Notes: generated by a model from the sequence alone, not told the origin. Counted from the first letter of the stretch, positions 9,386 through 23,100 are shown. The stretch is 64,000 nt of DNA from Cytobacillus pseudoceanisediminis (GCF_023516215.1 NZ_CP097349.1:3658001-3722000); one strand, 5' to 3'. Numbers and translations are program-made.

Positions 9386-9461
9386 TGGTGGAGCCTAGCG
9401 GGATCGAACCGCTGACCTCCTGCGTGCAAAGCAGGCGCTCTCCCAGCTGAGCTAAGGCCCC
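9386..9461 (-). tRNA. tRNA-Ala (TGC)
   Basis: Anticodon loop TTTGCAC, acceptor GGGGCCT with the G3:T70 identity pair, CCA encoded. Confidence 0.95.
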
Positions 9462-9482
9462 ATGTAATAAAAGAAGTGTCCC

Positions 9483-9559
9483 TGGTCGGGAAGACAGGAT
9501 TCGAACCTGCGACCCCTTGGTCCCAAACCAAGTGCTCTACCAAGCTGAGCTACTCCCCG
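9483..9559 (-). tRNA. tRNA-Pro (TGG)
   Basis: Anticodon loop TTTGGGA, acceptor CGGGGAG, CCA encoded. Confidence 0.95.
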
Positions 9560-9564
9560 TAATA

Positions 9565-9641
9565 TGGCGCGCCCGAGAGGAGTCGAACCCCTAACCTTTT
9601 GATCCGTAGTCAAACGCTCTATCCAATTGAGCTACGGGCGC
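9565..9641 (-). tRNA. tRNA-Arg (ACG)
   Basis: Anticodon loop CTACGGA, acceptor GCGCCCG, CCA encoded; A34 is expected to be deaminated to inosine. Confidence 0.95.
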
Positions 9642-9648
9642 AAAATAA

Positions 9649-9723
9649 TGGAGCGGAAGACGGGATTCGAACCCGCGACCCCCACCTTGGCAAGGTGATG
9701 TTCTACCACTGAACTACTTCCGC
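9649..9723 (-). tRNA. tRNA-Gly (GCC)
   Basis: Anticodon loop TTGCCAA, acceptor GCGGAAG, CCA encoded. Confidence 0.95.
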
Positions 9724-9729
9724 TTAAAA

Positions 9730-9814
9730 TGGTGCGGGTGAAGGGAGTCGAACCCCCACGCCTTGCGGCGCCAGATCCTAAGTCTGGTGCGTCTGCCAAT
9801 TCCGCCACACCCGC
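9730..9814 (-). tRNA. tRNA-Leu (TAG)
   Basis: Class II tRNA; anticodon loop CTTAGGA; long variable arm; CCA encoded. Confidence 0.95.
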
Positions 9815-9829
9815 AATATGAAATTAAAA

Positions 9830-9905
9830 TGGTGAGCCATGAAGGACTCGAACCTTCGACCCTCTGATTAAAAGTCAGATGCTCTACCGACTGAGCTAAT
9901 GGCTC
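9830..9905 (-). tRNA. tRNA-Lys (TTT)
   Basis: Anticodon loop CTTTTAA, acceptor GAGCCAT, CCA encoded. Its 5' third is repeated upstream at 10017-10046. Confidence 0.95.
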
Positions 9906-9909
9906 ATAC
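9880..9909. repeat. Direct repeat, copy 1: 5' end of tRNA-Lys
   Basis: 30 bases identical to 10017-10046: the first 26 bases of tRNA-Lys and four upstream bases. Confidence 0.85.
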
Positions 9910-10016
9910 TTTTATGAGACTTCCTAAATTCTGATAAGTACAGTCAGATGTTCCAAAGCTAAACCGCTTTGTCACAGATTGCTATTCGGGTGAAGAGTCT
10001 CACTGATGCTGCAATC

Positions 10017-10046
10017 TGCTCTACCGACTGAGCTAATGGCTCATAC
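10017..10046. repeat. Direct repeat, copy 2: orphan tRNA-Lys 5' fragment
   Basis: Exact copy of 9880-9909, offset 137 bp, not continued by a tRNA body. On the minus strand the intervening 107 bases can form a CAGATTGC/GCAATCTG hairpin and a TGAGACT/AGTCTCA pairing. Confidence 0.85.
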
Positions 10047-10079
10047 CTTAAGAGTAGCAAATAGCTTTTTCAAAAGTTA

Positions 10080-10155
10080 TGGTGGAGGATGACGGGATCG
10101 AACCGCCGACCCTCTGCTTGTAAGGCAGATGCTCTCCCAGCTGAGCTAATCCTCC
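10080..10155 (-). tRNA. tRNA-Val (TAC)
   Basis: Anticodon loop CTTACAA, acceptor GGAGGAT, CCA encoded. Confidence 0.95.
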
Positions 10156-10159
10156 AAAA

Positions 10160-10234
10160 TGGTGACCCCTACGGGATTCGAACCCGTGTTACCGCCGTGA
10201 AAGGGCGGTGTCTTAACCGCTTGACCAAGGGGCC
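10160..10234 (-). tRNA. tRNA-Glu (TTC)
   Basis: Anticodon loop CTTTCAC, acceptor GGCCCCT, CCA encoded. First tRNA after 5S rRNA. Confidence 0.95.
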
Positions 10235-10256
10235 ATATATAATTACCCAATTAGGG

Positions 10257-10374
<118 letters not shown>

Positions 10375-10395
10375 CTATTTGGTTGAAGAAACTTC

Positions 10396-10429
10396 GTTCC
10401 CTCAAAACTAGATAATGCATGAAGAAGCA
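10396..10429 (-). other. 3' strand of the 23S precursor processing stem
   Basis: Complementary to 13701-13736 (GTTCTTTGAAAACTAG pairs with CTAGTTTTGAGGGAAC, extending through TGCTTCTTCAT). This is the Bacillus-type stalk cut by RNase III around 23S rRNA. The remaining 10430-10579 spacer carries a fragment like the dispersed repeat family (CTTGTCTAGCTTCGGCTCCTA). Confidence 0.65.
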
Positions 10430-10579
10430 TTTGCCGAGTATTCACCAATGACTTGTCTAGCTTCGGCTCCTAACTTCTCGGCCGTTTCGATCCGTCCCTC
10501 CAAATCCCAAAACCAGGATTTGAATGGCCGGCTCTCCAACGTCTCTCGAAGTTGAACAGTCGCCTCCGCTTTTCGTTTT

Positions 10580-13511
<2,932 letters not shown>

Positions 13512-13700
13512 TACTTCGGCCGCTGATCGACTGCGGATCTCTGCGTCAGCTCTCTCGCTCCGCTCCTCACGTACTGAAGTACGCTCCGGTGCTCACTCGG
13601 TCGCTTCCTTGATCTCCTTGCCGCTCATCGTCCTCATGGTTTGTGCTCTTACTTATTTTCAAAATAAGAGAAAAAACTAAGATGGCGATTACTCGGTTAT

Positions 13701-13736
13701 TGCTTCTTCATTTACATTATCTAGTTTTCAAAGAAC
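13701..13736 (-). other. 5' strand of the 23S precursor processing stem
   Basis: Pairs with 10396-10429. It lies in the 297-base 16S-23S spacer (13512-13808), which contains no tRNA gene. Confidence 0.65.
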
Positions 13737-13753
13737 GATATCTTGAGAGATTA

Positions 13754-13787
13754 GTTCCCTCAAAACTAAACAAAAACAGAAAGCGTC
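13754..13787 (-). other. 3' strand of the 16S precursor processing stem
   Basis: Complementary to 15420-15446 in the operon leader (TTCTGTTTTTGTTTAG pairs with CTAAACAAAACAGAA), the double-stranded RNase III target flanking 16S rRNA. Confidence 0.65.
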
Positions 13788-13800
13788 ACGTTTCATGTAA

Positions 13801-15360
<1,560 letters not shown>

Positions 15361-15419
15361 GAGTTGATTAAGCTCATAAGTTGTCTTTTCAAAAAAGACT
15401 AAAGAATTAACGTTGACGT

Positions 15420-15446
15420 TTCTGTTTTGTTTAGTTTTCAAAGAAC
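15420..15446 (-). other. 5' strand of the 16S precursor processing stem
   Basis: GTTCTTTGAAAACTAAAC in the leader, pairing with 13754-13787 across the 16S gene. Confidence 0.65.
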
Positions 15447-15483
15447 TAATGTGCTAACTTCTTTCGAAGTGACAACGAAATTA

Positions 15484-15512
15484 ATCTTACCATCTTCACT
15501 TTAAGAAGTCAA
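15484..15512 (-). promoter_or_regulatory. rRNA promoter P2
   Basis: Minus strand TTGACT (15512-15507), 17-base spacer, TAAGAT (15489-15484), 125 bases upstream of 16S. Confidence 0.8.
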
Positions 15513-15604
15513 CAATCTTTTTTATTTTTTTCTGTTTGATGTTCAAACAGTTTAAAAGCTTATATTTGCCGCCGATTTGTGAATACCTCTAAGCGACAAA
15601 AACT

Positions 15605-15634
15605 ATCTTACAATAATATAGACGCCGAAGTCAA
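15605..15634 (-). promoter_or_regulatory. rRNA promoter P1
   Basis: Minus strand TTGACT (15634-15629), 18-base spacer, TAAGAT (15610-15605). Tandem promoters are usual for Bacillus rrn operons. Confidence 0.7.
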
Positions 15635-15700
15635 TACTTTATAAAAAAATTTGCATGAACAATAAATTTCCCTACACTGCGCACATGCAGCTTCTCTTCT

Positions 15701-16639
15701 TTATAGAATATAGCTTTTAGCCCAATTTTCAATTATGTTCAGCATTTCAGCGCTCAATGGCTTTGAAAGACTCCCTTTATAAATTGACTTCAGCTTAACT
15801 ATGGAAGCTTCTTCTTCCTGGTCCCTAAGGAGATGGTTCATCTTCGGCACATTATAGCTCTCAGCCCGGCCATTCACTTTTTCAGCAAAAAGATGCACAT
15901 GATCAGGATTTACTTGAACATCTTTCTTCCCGGTAATTGCAAGAACTGGACATGTAATCGCGGCCAAATCTTCTTTTATATTATATTGAAAATGCTCTCG
16001 TGCCCATTTTGCATTAATCTTTGTAAATCCTTTTTTCATCACCGTCTTCTCCGATCCCATCAATTCATCGAAAACCTTCTTTTGTTTGGAGACAGCAGTT
16101 TTATGAACGTTTAAAGCACGAAGAAGAACACCATTAACTCCCTTCATCTCATTAACTTCCTCTTCCAGCAGTCTTGCTTGTAATTCAGAAGCCTTTCTGA
16201 CATTATCCGCGTTACCGGCAAGCAGGATTATTCCCGCAGCATCTGCCTGCCTATTAATAGGAGGAATTAAGGAGCATCCTTCGCTATGACCCAGCAGGAA
16301 GATTCTTTCAGGATTGATTTCCGGCAGCTCTCGTGCCGCCTTCACGGCGGCTATCCCATCATTAACTAAATCCCACATTCCTGTTTCATAAAAATCACCG
16401 CCGCTTATTCCTGCTCCCCGCTTATCATATCTGAGAACTGCCACCCCAATGGAAGCAAAAAACTCAGCAAGCAACTTATAAGCATTCATCTGCATAACCT
16501 TTGCATTGCCATCCCGGTCAACTGGACCTGAGCCATGAAATATAACAACAAGAGGAAATTTCCCTTCTGACTTCTTCGGAAGGCTCACTGTTCCCTTGAG
16601 GTTTACATCTGTTTTAAAATCAATCTCACGTTCTTTCAT
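15701..16639 (-). CDS. Alpha/beta hydrolase
   Basis: About 312 residues. Features: oxyanion region FHGSGPVDRDGN, the strand VLRYDKRGAGISGG, nucleophile elbow GHSEG (Ser), a late acid ITGKKDVQVNPDH, and catalytic His in NHLLRD. The order matches serine hydrolases of the dienelactone hydrolase/acyl-peptidase type; the substrate is unknown. ATG at 16639 (MKEREIDF) is preferred over the upstream MLI start. Stands alone upstream of the rRNA operon. Confidence 0.8.
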   Translation of the reverse strand: MKEREIDFKTDVNLKGTVSLPKKSEGKFPLVVIFHGSGPVDRDGNAKVMQMNAYKLLAEFFASIGVAVLRYDKRGAGISGGDFYETGMWDLVNDGIAAVKAARELPEINPERIFLLGHSEGCSLIPPINRQADAAGIILLAGNADNVRKASELQARLLEEEVNEMKGVNGVLLRALNVHKTAVSKQKKVFDELMGSEKTVMKKGFTKINAKWAREHFQYNIKEDLAAITCPVLAITGKKDVQVNPDHVHLFAEKVNGRAESYNVPKMNHLLRDQEEEASIVKLKSIYKGSLSKPLSAEMLNIIENWAKSYIL

Positions 16640-16729
16640 TATCAGCACCCCTATGCAGCGACTTTACATATAAGACGCTTACTAATATATAACGTTCAGT
16701 TTTTTATTAAATTTTTTAAGGCAATACTA

Positions 16730-16750
16730 ATTGCAAATCTTATTTGCAAT
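16730..16750. promoter_or_regulatory. Operator-like inverted repeat
   Basis: ATTGCAAAT-CTT-ATTTGCAAT, a perfect 9-bp inverted repeat ending just before the ribosome binding site of the gene at 16767. It could be an operator or an RNA hairpin affecting translation. Confidence 0.35.
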
Positions 16751-16766
16751 AGAAAGGGGTGAATTC

Positions 16767-17090
16767 ATGCCAAAGAAAGCAGCTGCAGAAGGCAGAGATG
16801 ATGAGAGCAAAAAAGATACTGCAGAATCATCAAGTGCAAATGAAAAAAGTGAAAATGAGGTCAGCAAGCTGAATCGAATGTTAGCTGCTGTATTGAATTA
16901 TCTGTCGGATGATGAGGTGGAAGAAATCGATATCGAGTATTTGCTTGCAAATACGGAAGGCCTTCGGGAATGGTGGGACCAATACAGGGAAACTAATAAG
17001 AAACAAATCGAGGAAGAAATAAAGAAATCACTTGGCTCATTATCGCTTGAGGAGCTTGAGAGCATCCGCGAACAAATAAAGAGTAAATAG
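16767..17090 (+). CDS. Conserved hypothetical acidic protein
   Basis: 107 residues from ATG after AAAGGGG. The N-terminus is low-complexity and charged (AEGRDDESKKDTAESSSANEKSE). The C-terminal half is helical (YLSDDEVEEIDIEYLLANTEGLREWWDQY, then LSLEELESIREQI), probably a coiled coil. No known domain recognised. A terminator follows. Confidence 0.6.
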   Translation: MPKKAAAEGRDDESKKDTAESSSANEKSENEVSKLNRMLAAVLNYLSDDEVEEIDIEYLLANTEGLREWWDQYRETNKKQIEEEIKKSLGSLSLEELESIREQIKSK

Positions 17091-17107
17091 CTCCGCCACA
17101 TAAAAAA

Positions 17108-17144
17108 GACTCGTTTGCCTTAAGCATACGAGTCCTTGTTTTTT
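17108..17144. terminator. Terminator hairpin
   Basis: GACTCGT/ACGAGTC stem followed by CTTGTTTTTT on the plus strand, between the hypothetical gene and the convergent HxlR gene. Confidence 0.65.
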
Positions 17145-17168
17145 ATTGTTCTACAAGCTCTCCGCCTG

Positions 17169-17471
17169 TTAATTCAATATGTCCTTCCCCCAATTGCACA
17201 TTGCATCCAGGATTGGGCGAAGTGACCATCCATAATCTGTTAATGAATAGACAACCTTAGGAGGAACTTGATCAAAAACAGCACGGTTTACAACGCCATC
17301 CGCTTCAAGTTCGCGCAGCTGCTGAGTCAGCATTTTTTGTGTAATCCCAGGCATAAGCCGCTTAAGCTCGCTAGTACGCTTTTCACCTTTAATTAAATGA
17401 CACATGATTACAACTTTCCACTTCCCGCCAATCACATCTAATGTAGCTTCTACCGGAATATTGTAAGCCAA
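17169..17471 (-). CDS. HxlR-family transcriptional regulator
   Basis: 100 residues forming a winged helix: [56 protein letters not shown] Cys near the C-terminus (MCNWGK) and in IMCHL could serve as redox sensors as in YodB/CatR relatives. It is divergent from the MFS/aldo-keto reductase genes and probably represses them and itself through the paired sites at 17497 and 17605. Confidence 0.88.
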   Translation of the reverse strand: MAYNIPVEATLDVIGGKWKVVIMCHLIKGEKRTSELKRLMPGITQKMLTQQLRELEADGVVNRAVFDQVPPKVVYSLTDYGWSLRPILDAMCNWGKDILN

Positions 17472-17496
17472 CTTCCTTCCCCCTCTGTTTGGTAGG

Positions 17497-17533
17497 CACT
17501 AAAAAGTACCTACATTACTTTAAAGTGCGTACT
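17497..17533. promoter_or_regulatory. HxlR operator-like site A
   Basis: CACTAAAAAGTACCTACATT followed by ACTTTAAAGTGCGTACT; imperfect copy of site B, immediately upstream of the regulator gene. Confidence 0.5.
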
Positions 17534-17604
17534 ATTCATTTCGAATCATGCCATCCATAATAGCATAGGGAAGCATAAAACAAAATGGTGAAATTGACCA
17601 TAGG

Positions 17605-17642
17605 TTACTTTTTAGTACCTGCATTACTTTAAAGTACGTACT
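17605..17642. promoter_or_regulatory. HxlR operator-like site B
   Basis: Contains the perfect palindrome TACTTTAAAGTA and TACTTTTTAGTA, close to the TACTNNNNNNAGTA motifs of HxlR/YodB regulators. About 115 bp upstream of the MFS gene. Confidence 0.5.
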
Positions 17643-17759
17643 GTTCACCATGTTTGGCATGCTCCATAATATCTTTCATCAAGACTGTATGGCCAAGGCG
17701 CCTGGCTATAATGTCTTTGCTCCATCCCATACTTTAAATATAAGGAGGATTCATTGCCA

Positions 17760-18968
17760 ATGAGTTCTATTGCTATAAATGCACAAAAAGAAAAAGGCGG
17801 CACTCCTGCCCTGCTTGCACTCGCAATCAGTGCATTCGGTATTGGCACCACAGAGTTTGTGCCTGTTGGGCTGCTGTCGACCATTTCAGGTGATTTAGGA
17901 ATTTCCATTACATTAGCAGGTTTATTGATTTCGGGCTATGCCATGGGAGTTGCCATTGGAGCACCTGTACTAACTGCTTTGACAAGTAAAATGAACAGAA
18001 AGTTTCTTCTCATGTCATTAATGGTTTTGTTTATCATCGGAAATTCTGTCGCAGCCCTGTCTACCTCTTTTTCCCTTTTGCTGGCTGCACGTTTCATTAC
18101 AGCATTTTCACACGGAATCTTTTTCTCAATAGGCTCGACCATAGCCGCTGATTTAGTTCCAGAGAACAAACGCGCCAGTGCGATAGCCTTTATGTTCACT
18201 GGTTTGACTGTTGCAACCGTGACAGGTGTACCGCTCGGAACGTTTATCGGGCAGACATTTGGCTGGAGAGCCACATTTTTGGGAGTTGCACTGCTTGGGG
18301 TAATTGGAATTATCGCCAGTGCCATACTTGTTCCCAAAAACCTTAAGCAAGCACCAGCTTCTAAGTTTAGTGAACAGCTGAAAATTCTAAGCAGCGGAAA
18401 ACTGCTTTTAGCTTTTAGCATTACCGCATTGGGATACGGCGGAACATTCGTTGCTTTTACCTACCTGACTCCGCTTCTCGAAGATGTAACAGGGTTTAGC
18501 CCAAAATGGGTCAGTATCATTCTGCTCGCTTACGGAGTGGCCGTGGCAATAGGCAATGTTCTTGGCGGAAAAGCTTCAGACAGGGATCCATTAAAAGCAT
18601 TGTTTTGGATGTTCGCTCTGCAAGCCTTTATTCTTGTCCTGCTTACCTTTGCAGCACCTTTTAAAATTCTTGGTCTTGCTGCTATTTTCCTAATGGGCTT
18701 ATTTGCTTTCATGAATGTGCCCGGCCTTCAAATTCTCGTGGTGAACCTGGCAGAGAAATATGTTCCTTCTGCTGTCAATGTTGCTTCTGCATTAAATATC
18801 GCTGCCTTTAACATCGGAATTGCTATCGGCTCATTTGCAGGCGGACTGATCGTCGACTCGATTGGCTTAATTCACACACCGTGGATAGGCGGAGTAATGG
18901 TGCTTGGGGCCGTATTTCTGACGGGATGGCTAAAAAAACTTGAGAAACAAAACAAACAAACTAACTAA
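17760..18968 (+). CDS. MFS efflux transporter (DHA1 type)
   Basis: About 402 residues, 12 predicted membrane helices. N-terminal FGIGTTEFVPVGLLSTISGDLGI and the conserved loop motif GAPVLTALTSKMNRK place it with YdhP/AraJ-like drug-proton antiporters. AAGGAGG lies upstream of both a TTG (17754) and ATG (17760). It forms a probable operon with the aldo-keto reductase 16 bases downstream, under the divergent HxlR regulator; context suggests detoxification of electrophiles or quinones. Confidence 0.85.
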   Translation: MSSIAINAQKEKGGTPALLALAISAFGIGTTEFVPVGLLSTISGDLGISITLAGLLISGYAMGVAIGAPVLTALTSKMNRKFLLMSLMVLFIIGNSVAALSTSFSLLLAARFITAFSHGIFFSIGSTIAADLVPENKRASAIAFMFTGLTVATVTGVPLGTFIGQTFGWRATFLGVALLGVIGIIASAILVPKNLKQAPASKFSEQLKILSSGKLLLAFSITALGYGGTFVAFTYLTPLLEDVTGFSPKWVSIILLAYGVAVAIGNVLGGKASDRDPLKALFWMFALQAFILVLLTFAAPFKILGLAAIFLMGLFAFMNVPGLQILVVNLAEKYVPSAVNVASALNIAAFNIGIAIGSFAGGLIVDSIGLIHTPWIGGVMVLGAVFLTGWLKKLEKQNKQTN

Positions 18969-18984
18969 TTAAGGAGTGTCTTAT

Positions 18985-19816
18985 ATGAATAATCTATCTT
19001 TATCAAGTACTGCAGCACTTGCAAACGGAGTTAAAATGCCCATGGTTGGCCTTGGCGTATTTAAAGTAGAAAAGGAAGAAGAACTAATAACCGCTGTAAA
19101 AGCGGCAATTGAAATTGGATATAGAAGCATCGACACAGCATCCATCTATGGCAACGAGGAATGGGTGGGAGAAGCCATCCGCCAGTCTGGCATTAATAGA
19201 GAGGAACTCTTTATCACTTCAAAAGTCTGGAATTCCGACCAGGGCTATGAAGCAACACTTAAGGCGTTTAACACCTCATTGGAGAAAATGGGACTTGAAT
19301 ATCTTGACCTTTATTTGATCCATTGGCCTGTTGAGGAAATACACAGAAACTTGGAGAGCATTGGAAGACTTATATAAAGAAGGTAAAATCAAAACGATTG
19401 GCGTCAGCAACTTTCAGATCCGCCATTTAGAAAATCTATTGAAAACAGCTGAGATCAAACCAATGATTAATCAAATTGAATTGCACCCTAAATTTGCTCA
19501 AACTGAACTCCGCGCCTTTGCCGCCAAACATGATATGCACATTGAAGCGTGGGCTCCACTAATGCAGGGCGGATTATTTGAAAATGAGATCCTTAAGGAA
19601 CTGGCTGAAAAACATGGAAAATCCATTGCACAAATTGTCCTAAGGTGGCACCTGCAAAACAGCATTATTGTCATCCCTAAGTCAACAAAGCCTCATCGCA
19701 TCAAAGAAAATGCAGATTTATTCGATTTTGAACTATCTCAGCAGGACATGGAATTGATTGATTCTTTAGATGAACATTTACGCGTTGGACCAGATCCTGA
19801 CAACTTTGATTTCTAA
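18985..19816 (+). CDS. Aldo-keto reductase, frame broken once
   Basis: NADPH-dependent aldehyde/ketone reductase fold: GLGVFKV, Asp in SIDTASIYGNE with Tyr, Lys in ITSKVWN, and YLIHWP; the second part carries GVSNFQIRHLE, QIELHPK and IPKSTKPHRIKEN. The frame breaks near 19333-19345 (GTTGAGGAAATAC), where relatives read HWPxxGKYxxTWRALE; two missing bases or one extra would explain it. ATG at 18985 follows AAGGAG. Probably intact in the organism. Confidence 0.82.
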
Positions 19817-19818
19817 AT

Positions 19819-19860
19819 AAAAGAGGCGAGGAGCAGCAGACTCCTCGTCTTTTCTTATTT
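19819..19860. terminator. Bidirectional terminator
   Basis: CGAGGAG/CTCCTCG stem with A-rich and T-rich flanks between convergent genes. Confidence 0.7.
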
Positions 19861-19862
19861 GT

Positions 19863-21491
19863 TTAACGAATTTTCTGCCTTAAAAGCGGCAATGTAATCT
19901 CTATTAAAGTACCTTCACCAATCTTGCTTTTATATACGATGCTGCCATGATGCTGCTTAATGATTTTATGGCAAATCATAAGTCCCAGACCAGTCCCTTT
20001 TTCTTTTAGTGTATAAAAAGGTTCTCCCAGTCTCGGCAGAAATTCGTCAGGTATTCCGCATCCCTGATCCTGAAAGGAGACAATACATTCCCCTTCATTA
20101 TTATCCTTGAGGGAAATCTCAATATCCCCTCCTTTTTCCATAGCCTCCATGGCGTTTTTTAAGATATTCAAAAAAACCTGCTTGATTTGATTTTTTTCAC
20201 ATGATATCAAAAAGTCACCATCTGCAAAATTCAGCTTGAACTGGATACCGTTCATATTTGCCTGGGGGATAATAACTCGACTGTATTCTCTATAATATCC
20301 GTTAACTTAGCCGTGTCCATTTGAATGGCCTGCGGTTTTCCAAGCGAAAGCATTTCAGTGGTGATATTTTCAATGCGCTCCAGTTCGCTAAGCAGCAATG
20401 CATTAATTTGGCTATTGCCGCTCTTATAAAGCTGCAGAAACCCTTTGATGGTTGTAAGCGGGTTTCTGATTTCATGGGCAACCCCGGCTGCAAGCTCCCC
20501 GACAATCGATAGTTTCTCAGACTGCAAAAGAAATTCCTCTGCTTTTTTCGCTCAGAAATATCTCTGCTAATCATGACAACATGCTCGATAACACCATTTT
20601 CACCCTCAACCGGCATACACCGTGACTCAAATTCAATCCAATGGCCTCCTCTGTGTTTTAGGCGGAACTCCATTGCCATACGCTCATTATTTTCGAATAT
20701 CCTTTGCATGCCTGCCTGAAAATACTCCGCTTCATCTGGATGAATAACAAAATCAACTTCCATATTTTGCAATTCTGCTACTTCATATCCTAATACAAGC
20801 TCATGAGACGGAGATAAATAACTTAAACTGCGATCCCTGTCCATAACTGCGATTAGGTCTGATGTATTTTCAGCGATTAGCCGGTATTTAGATTCACTTT
20901 CTTCCAGCGTCTTTTCCATCCGCTTTTTTCTGTGATGATTCGAATCAATCGTTCATAGGATTCAATCAGCAAACTCCCAACAATGACACCAAGCCCCACA
21001 AACAGAATATATTGCAGGTGAAAAATCGGGCTGTCCCTAAAAACATTAAAAATTATCGGTACCGTTATAATATAAATGGCACAATACACACCATATAATA
21101 TGGCCGTTTTTCTAACTGCCTTATGTTGGCGGCAATATTTATGTATGACTGTAAAAGCAATCAAAATAAGCAATAACCCTATTATGGCAGGCAGCCAATT
21201 CTCACTGATTGCAAGCCTTGTGACAAGAGCAATAATTGCGGTAATAATCCCTGCCCCTGGCCCTAAATAGGAAAATACCAAAATCAGAATGGCATAACGA
21301 ATATCATAGGAATAACCCTGCTCGTTAAAAGATAACCCCACAAGAATGACAGAAATAATTCCTGCATAAATGCCGCCCAAAAGATGCAGGTCCTTGAGCG
21401 GTTTATGACTGATAAACGAGCGGAGAATTAAAGGCACACTGACCAATAATGAAAAAATAGAGAGATTGACAATGTAGTCTAATAGTATCAA
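19863..21491 (-). CDS. Membrane PAS-domain sensor histidine kinase, frame broken three times
   Basis: Order: five to six membrane helices of the 5TMR_LYT type (residues about 1-180, with YDIRYAILILVFSYLGPGAG), a PAS domain (YRLIAENTSDLIAVMDRD...SRDISERKK), the H-box GVAHEIRNPLTTIKGF, then the ATPase domain with NILKNAMEAM, DQGCGIP and EKGTGLGL. Frames break at A6 near 20912-20917, A6 near 20545-20550 and C5 near 20261-20265 (minus strand); adding one base at each restores one kinase of about 540 residues. A TTG at 21491 after GGGAG is the likely start. Resembles sporulation-type kinases; no response regulator adjacent. Confidence 0.8.
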
Positions 21492-21596
21492 GGAGGCTCC
21501 CACCTATTTTGAGAAATTCTTAATATTCTTTCTTTATCATAAACCAGAGATGGTGACCTTTCCACTACTATTTTAGTACCCCCAAAAGGATATTTT

Positions 21597-21628
21597 AAAA
21601 GGCCAATCCTGAAAGGATAGGCCTTTTT
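21597..21628 (-). terminator. Terminator downstream of the yjdM/phnA-like gene
   Basis: GGCCTATCC/GGATTGGCC-type stem with a T-run on the minus strand. Confidence 0.7.
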
Positions 21629-21630
21629 CG

Positions 21631-21972
21631 TTACACTTTCTTCACAAACTCCGACTTAAGCTTCATGGCGCCAAAGCCATCGATCTTACATTCAATATCA
21701 TGATCCCCATCCACGATGCGAATGTTTTTAACCTTGGTTCCAATCTTAATAACAGAAGAAGTGCCTTTCACTTTAAGATCTTTAATGACTGATACCGTAT
21801 CTCCATCAGTAAGTACATTTCCATTAGAATCCTTAATCAACTTTTCGTCCTCGAAACTATTGATTTCGGATTCAGCTGTCCACTCATGTGCACATACCGG
21901 ACATACAAAGAGCATCCCGTCCTCGTACGTATACTCTGAACTGCATTTCGGGCAATTAGGCAAGCTAGACAT
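21631..21972 (-). CDS. YjdM/PhnA-like zinc ribbon protein
   Basis: 113 residues: N-terminal zinc ribbon ([25 protein letters not shown]) and a C-terminal small barrel ([47 protein letters not shown]). This is the PhnA/YjdM family; despite the name it is not shown to act in phosphonate breakdown. ATG at 21972 lies 8 bases after GGAGG and overlaps the end of the upstream membrane protein gene. Confidence 0.85.
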   Translation of the reverse strand: MSSLPNCPKCSSEYTYEDGMLFVCPVCAHEWTAESEINSFEDEKLIKDSNGNVLTDGDTVSVIKDLKVKGTSSVIKIGTKVKNIRIVDGDHDIECKIDGFGAMKLKSEFVKKV

Positions 21973-22747
21973 TTCGTTTTCCTCCATTGTTCAGCATTTT
22001 TTTCCTTTTAGCCATGAATACGAATATCATGACAGCCGCTATAATAATGAATGCTATAACAGTATATAAGATATATGTTGAATCTTCATTCACGTCCTGA
22101 GGAATAAACCGATTGGCAATGGATCCCGCAGACAAAAAAACGGGTAATATAATCGTAAACCATGTTTTTGTATAAATAGCAGATACGATAAATATGACCG
22201 CACAAATTGCCACAATAACATTATTCTGATAGGGTGTTGCAGTAAAAATCGGTTCAAATCCCTGTTTCTGATTCCATAGTAAAATTAAGACCATTGAGCC
22301 TGTAACAGCCATGCTGGTTACTAAAAGAAGAACCGCTCCCCACTTGGAATGAAGAAATTTAGGAAGCACTCTGAAAATCAGAAGACCATAAGCTCCGACT
22401 GCAATTACTCCTGTGATAACAGCGATCCAAAGTGTACCTTTGGATAATGAGAATTTCCCTTCAATTGCAGGACCAATGCTGATATAAGCACCCAGCAAAA
22501 GGACCATCAGCGGCACCAGCCCCGCAATCTGACGGTAATCGGTACTCATTGATTCCCCGATGCTTTTCATATATTGCTTTGGGCTATCCCCGATAATATG
22601 AGACACATCTTTCCCATCGGCTTCAGCTTCCATTAAATGCACTTCAAGCTCTTCTGTTATTTCATTTATTTCATCATCGTTTTTTCCTTTTGACATCAGG
22701 TAAAAACGAAGCTCTGACAAAAACTGTTCAGACTCCTTTGAGACCAT
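21965..22747 (-). CDS. HAAS-domain membrane protein
   Basis: 260 residues. N-terminal helical domain ([19 protein letters not shown]...[29 protein letters not shown]) matches the HAAS (DUF1129/DUF1700-like) pattern that typically accompanies PadR regulators. It is followed by about seven membrane helices. It overlaps the end of the PadR gene by 20 bases, so the two are co-expressed; likely a sensor or effector of a PadR-controlled envelope response. Confidence 0.75.
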   Translation of the reverse strand: MVSKESEQFLSELRFYLMSKGKNDDEINEITEELEVHLMEAEADGKDVSHIIGDSPKQYMKSIGESMSTDYRQIAGLVPLMVLLLGAYISIGPAIEGKFSLSKGTLWIAVITGVIAVGAYGLLIFRVLPKFLHSKWGAVLLLVTSMAVTGSMVLILLWNQKQGFEPIFTATPYQNNVIVAICAVIFIVSAIYTKTWFTIILPVFLSAGSIANRFIPQDVNEDSTYILYTVIAFIIIAAVMIFVFMAKRKKMLNNGGKRNV

Positions 22748-23081
22748 TCTTCATATCCCCCTTTTTATTTAATACATTGTCAACAGATGAACTTACCTGT
22801 TCCCAGCGCCCGATAAATAACTCCAGCTCCTGCTCGCCTTTTTCAGTTAATGTGTAATATTTTCGTTTAGGTCCAGCTGTTGACTTTCGCAAAGTAGCAC
22901 TGATCAGTCCTTCTTTTTGCATACGCAGAAGCAGCGGATAAATAGTGCCTTCGCTCAATGAGTGAAATCCATATGACTCCAATTTCGCCGCCAATTCATA
23001 CCCATAAATCTCCCCTTCTTTAATTATGGCTAATAAACAACCGTCCAGAATTCCTTTTAACATTTGCGTGGTATCTGACAT
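22728..23081 (-). CDS. PadR-family transcriptional regulator
   Basis: 117 residues: winged helix with LLAIIKEGEIYGYELAAKLESYGF, SEGTIYPLLLRMQKEGLI and KRKYYTLTEKGEQEL, the hallmark of PadR. ATG at 23081. Three operator-like repeats precede it, implying autoregulation, and the HAAS membrane gene follows in the same operon. Confidence 0.88.
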   Translation of the reverse strand: MSDTTQMLKGILDGCLLAIIKEGEIYGYELAAKLESYGFHSLSEGTIYPLLLRMQKEGLISATLRKSTAGPKRKYYTLTEKGEQELELFIGRWEQVSSSVDNVLNKKGDMKNGLKGV

Positions 23082-23100
23082 TGACCTTACTCCCTCCACT

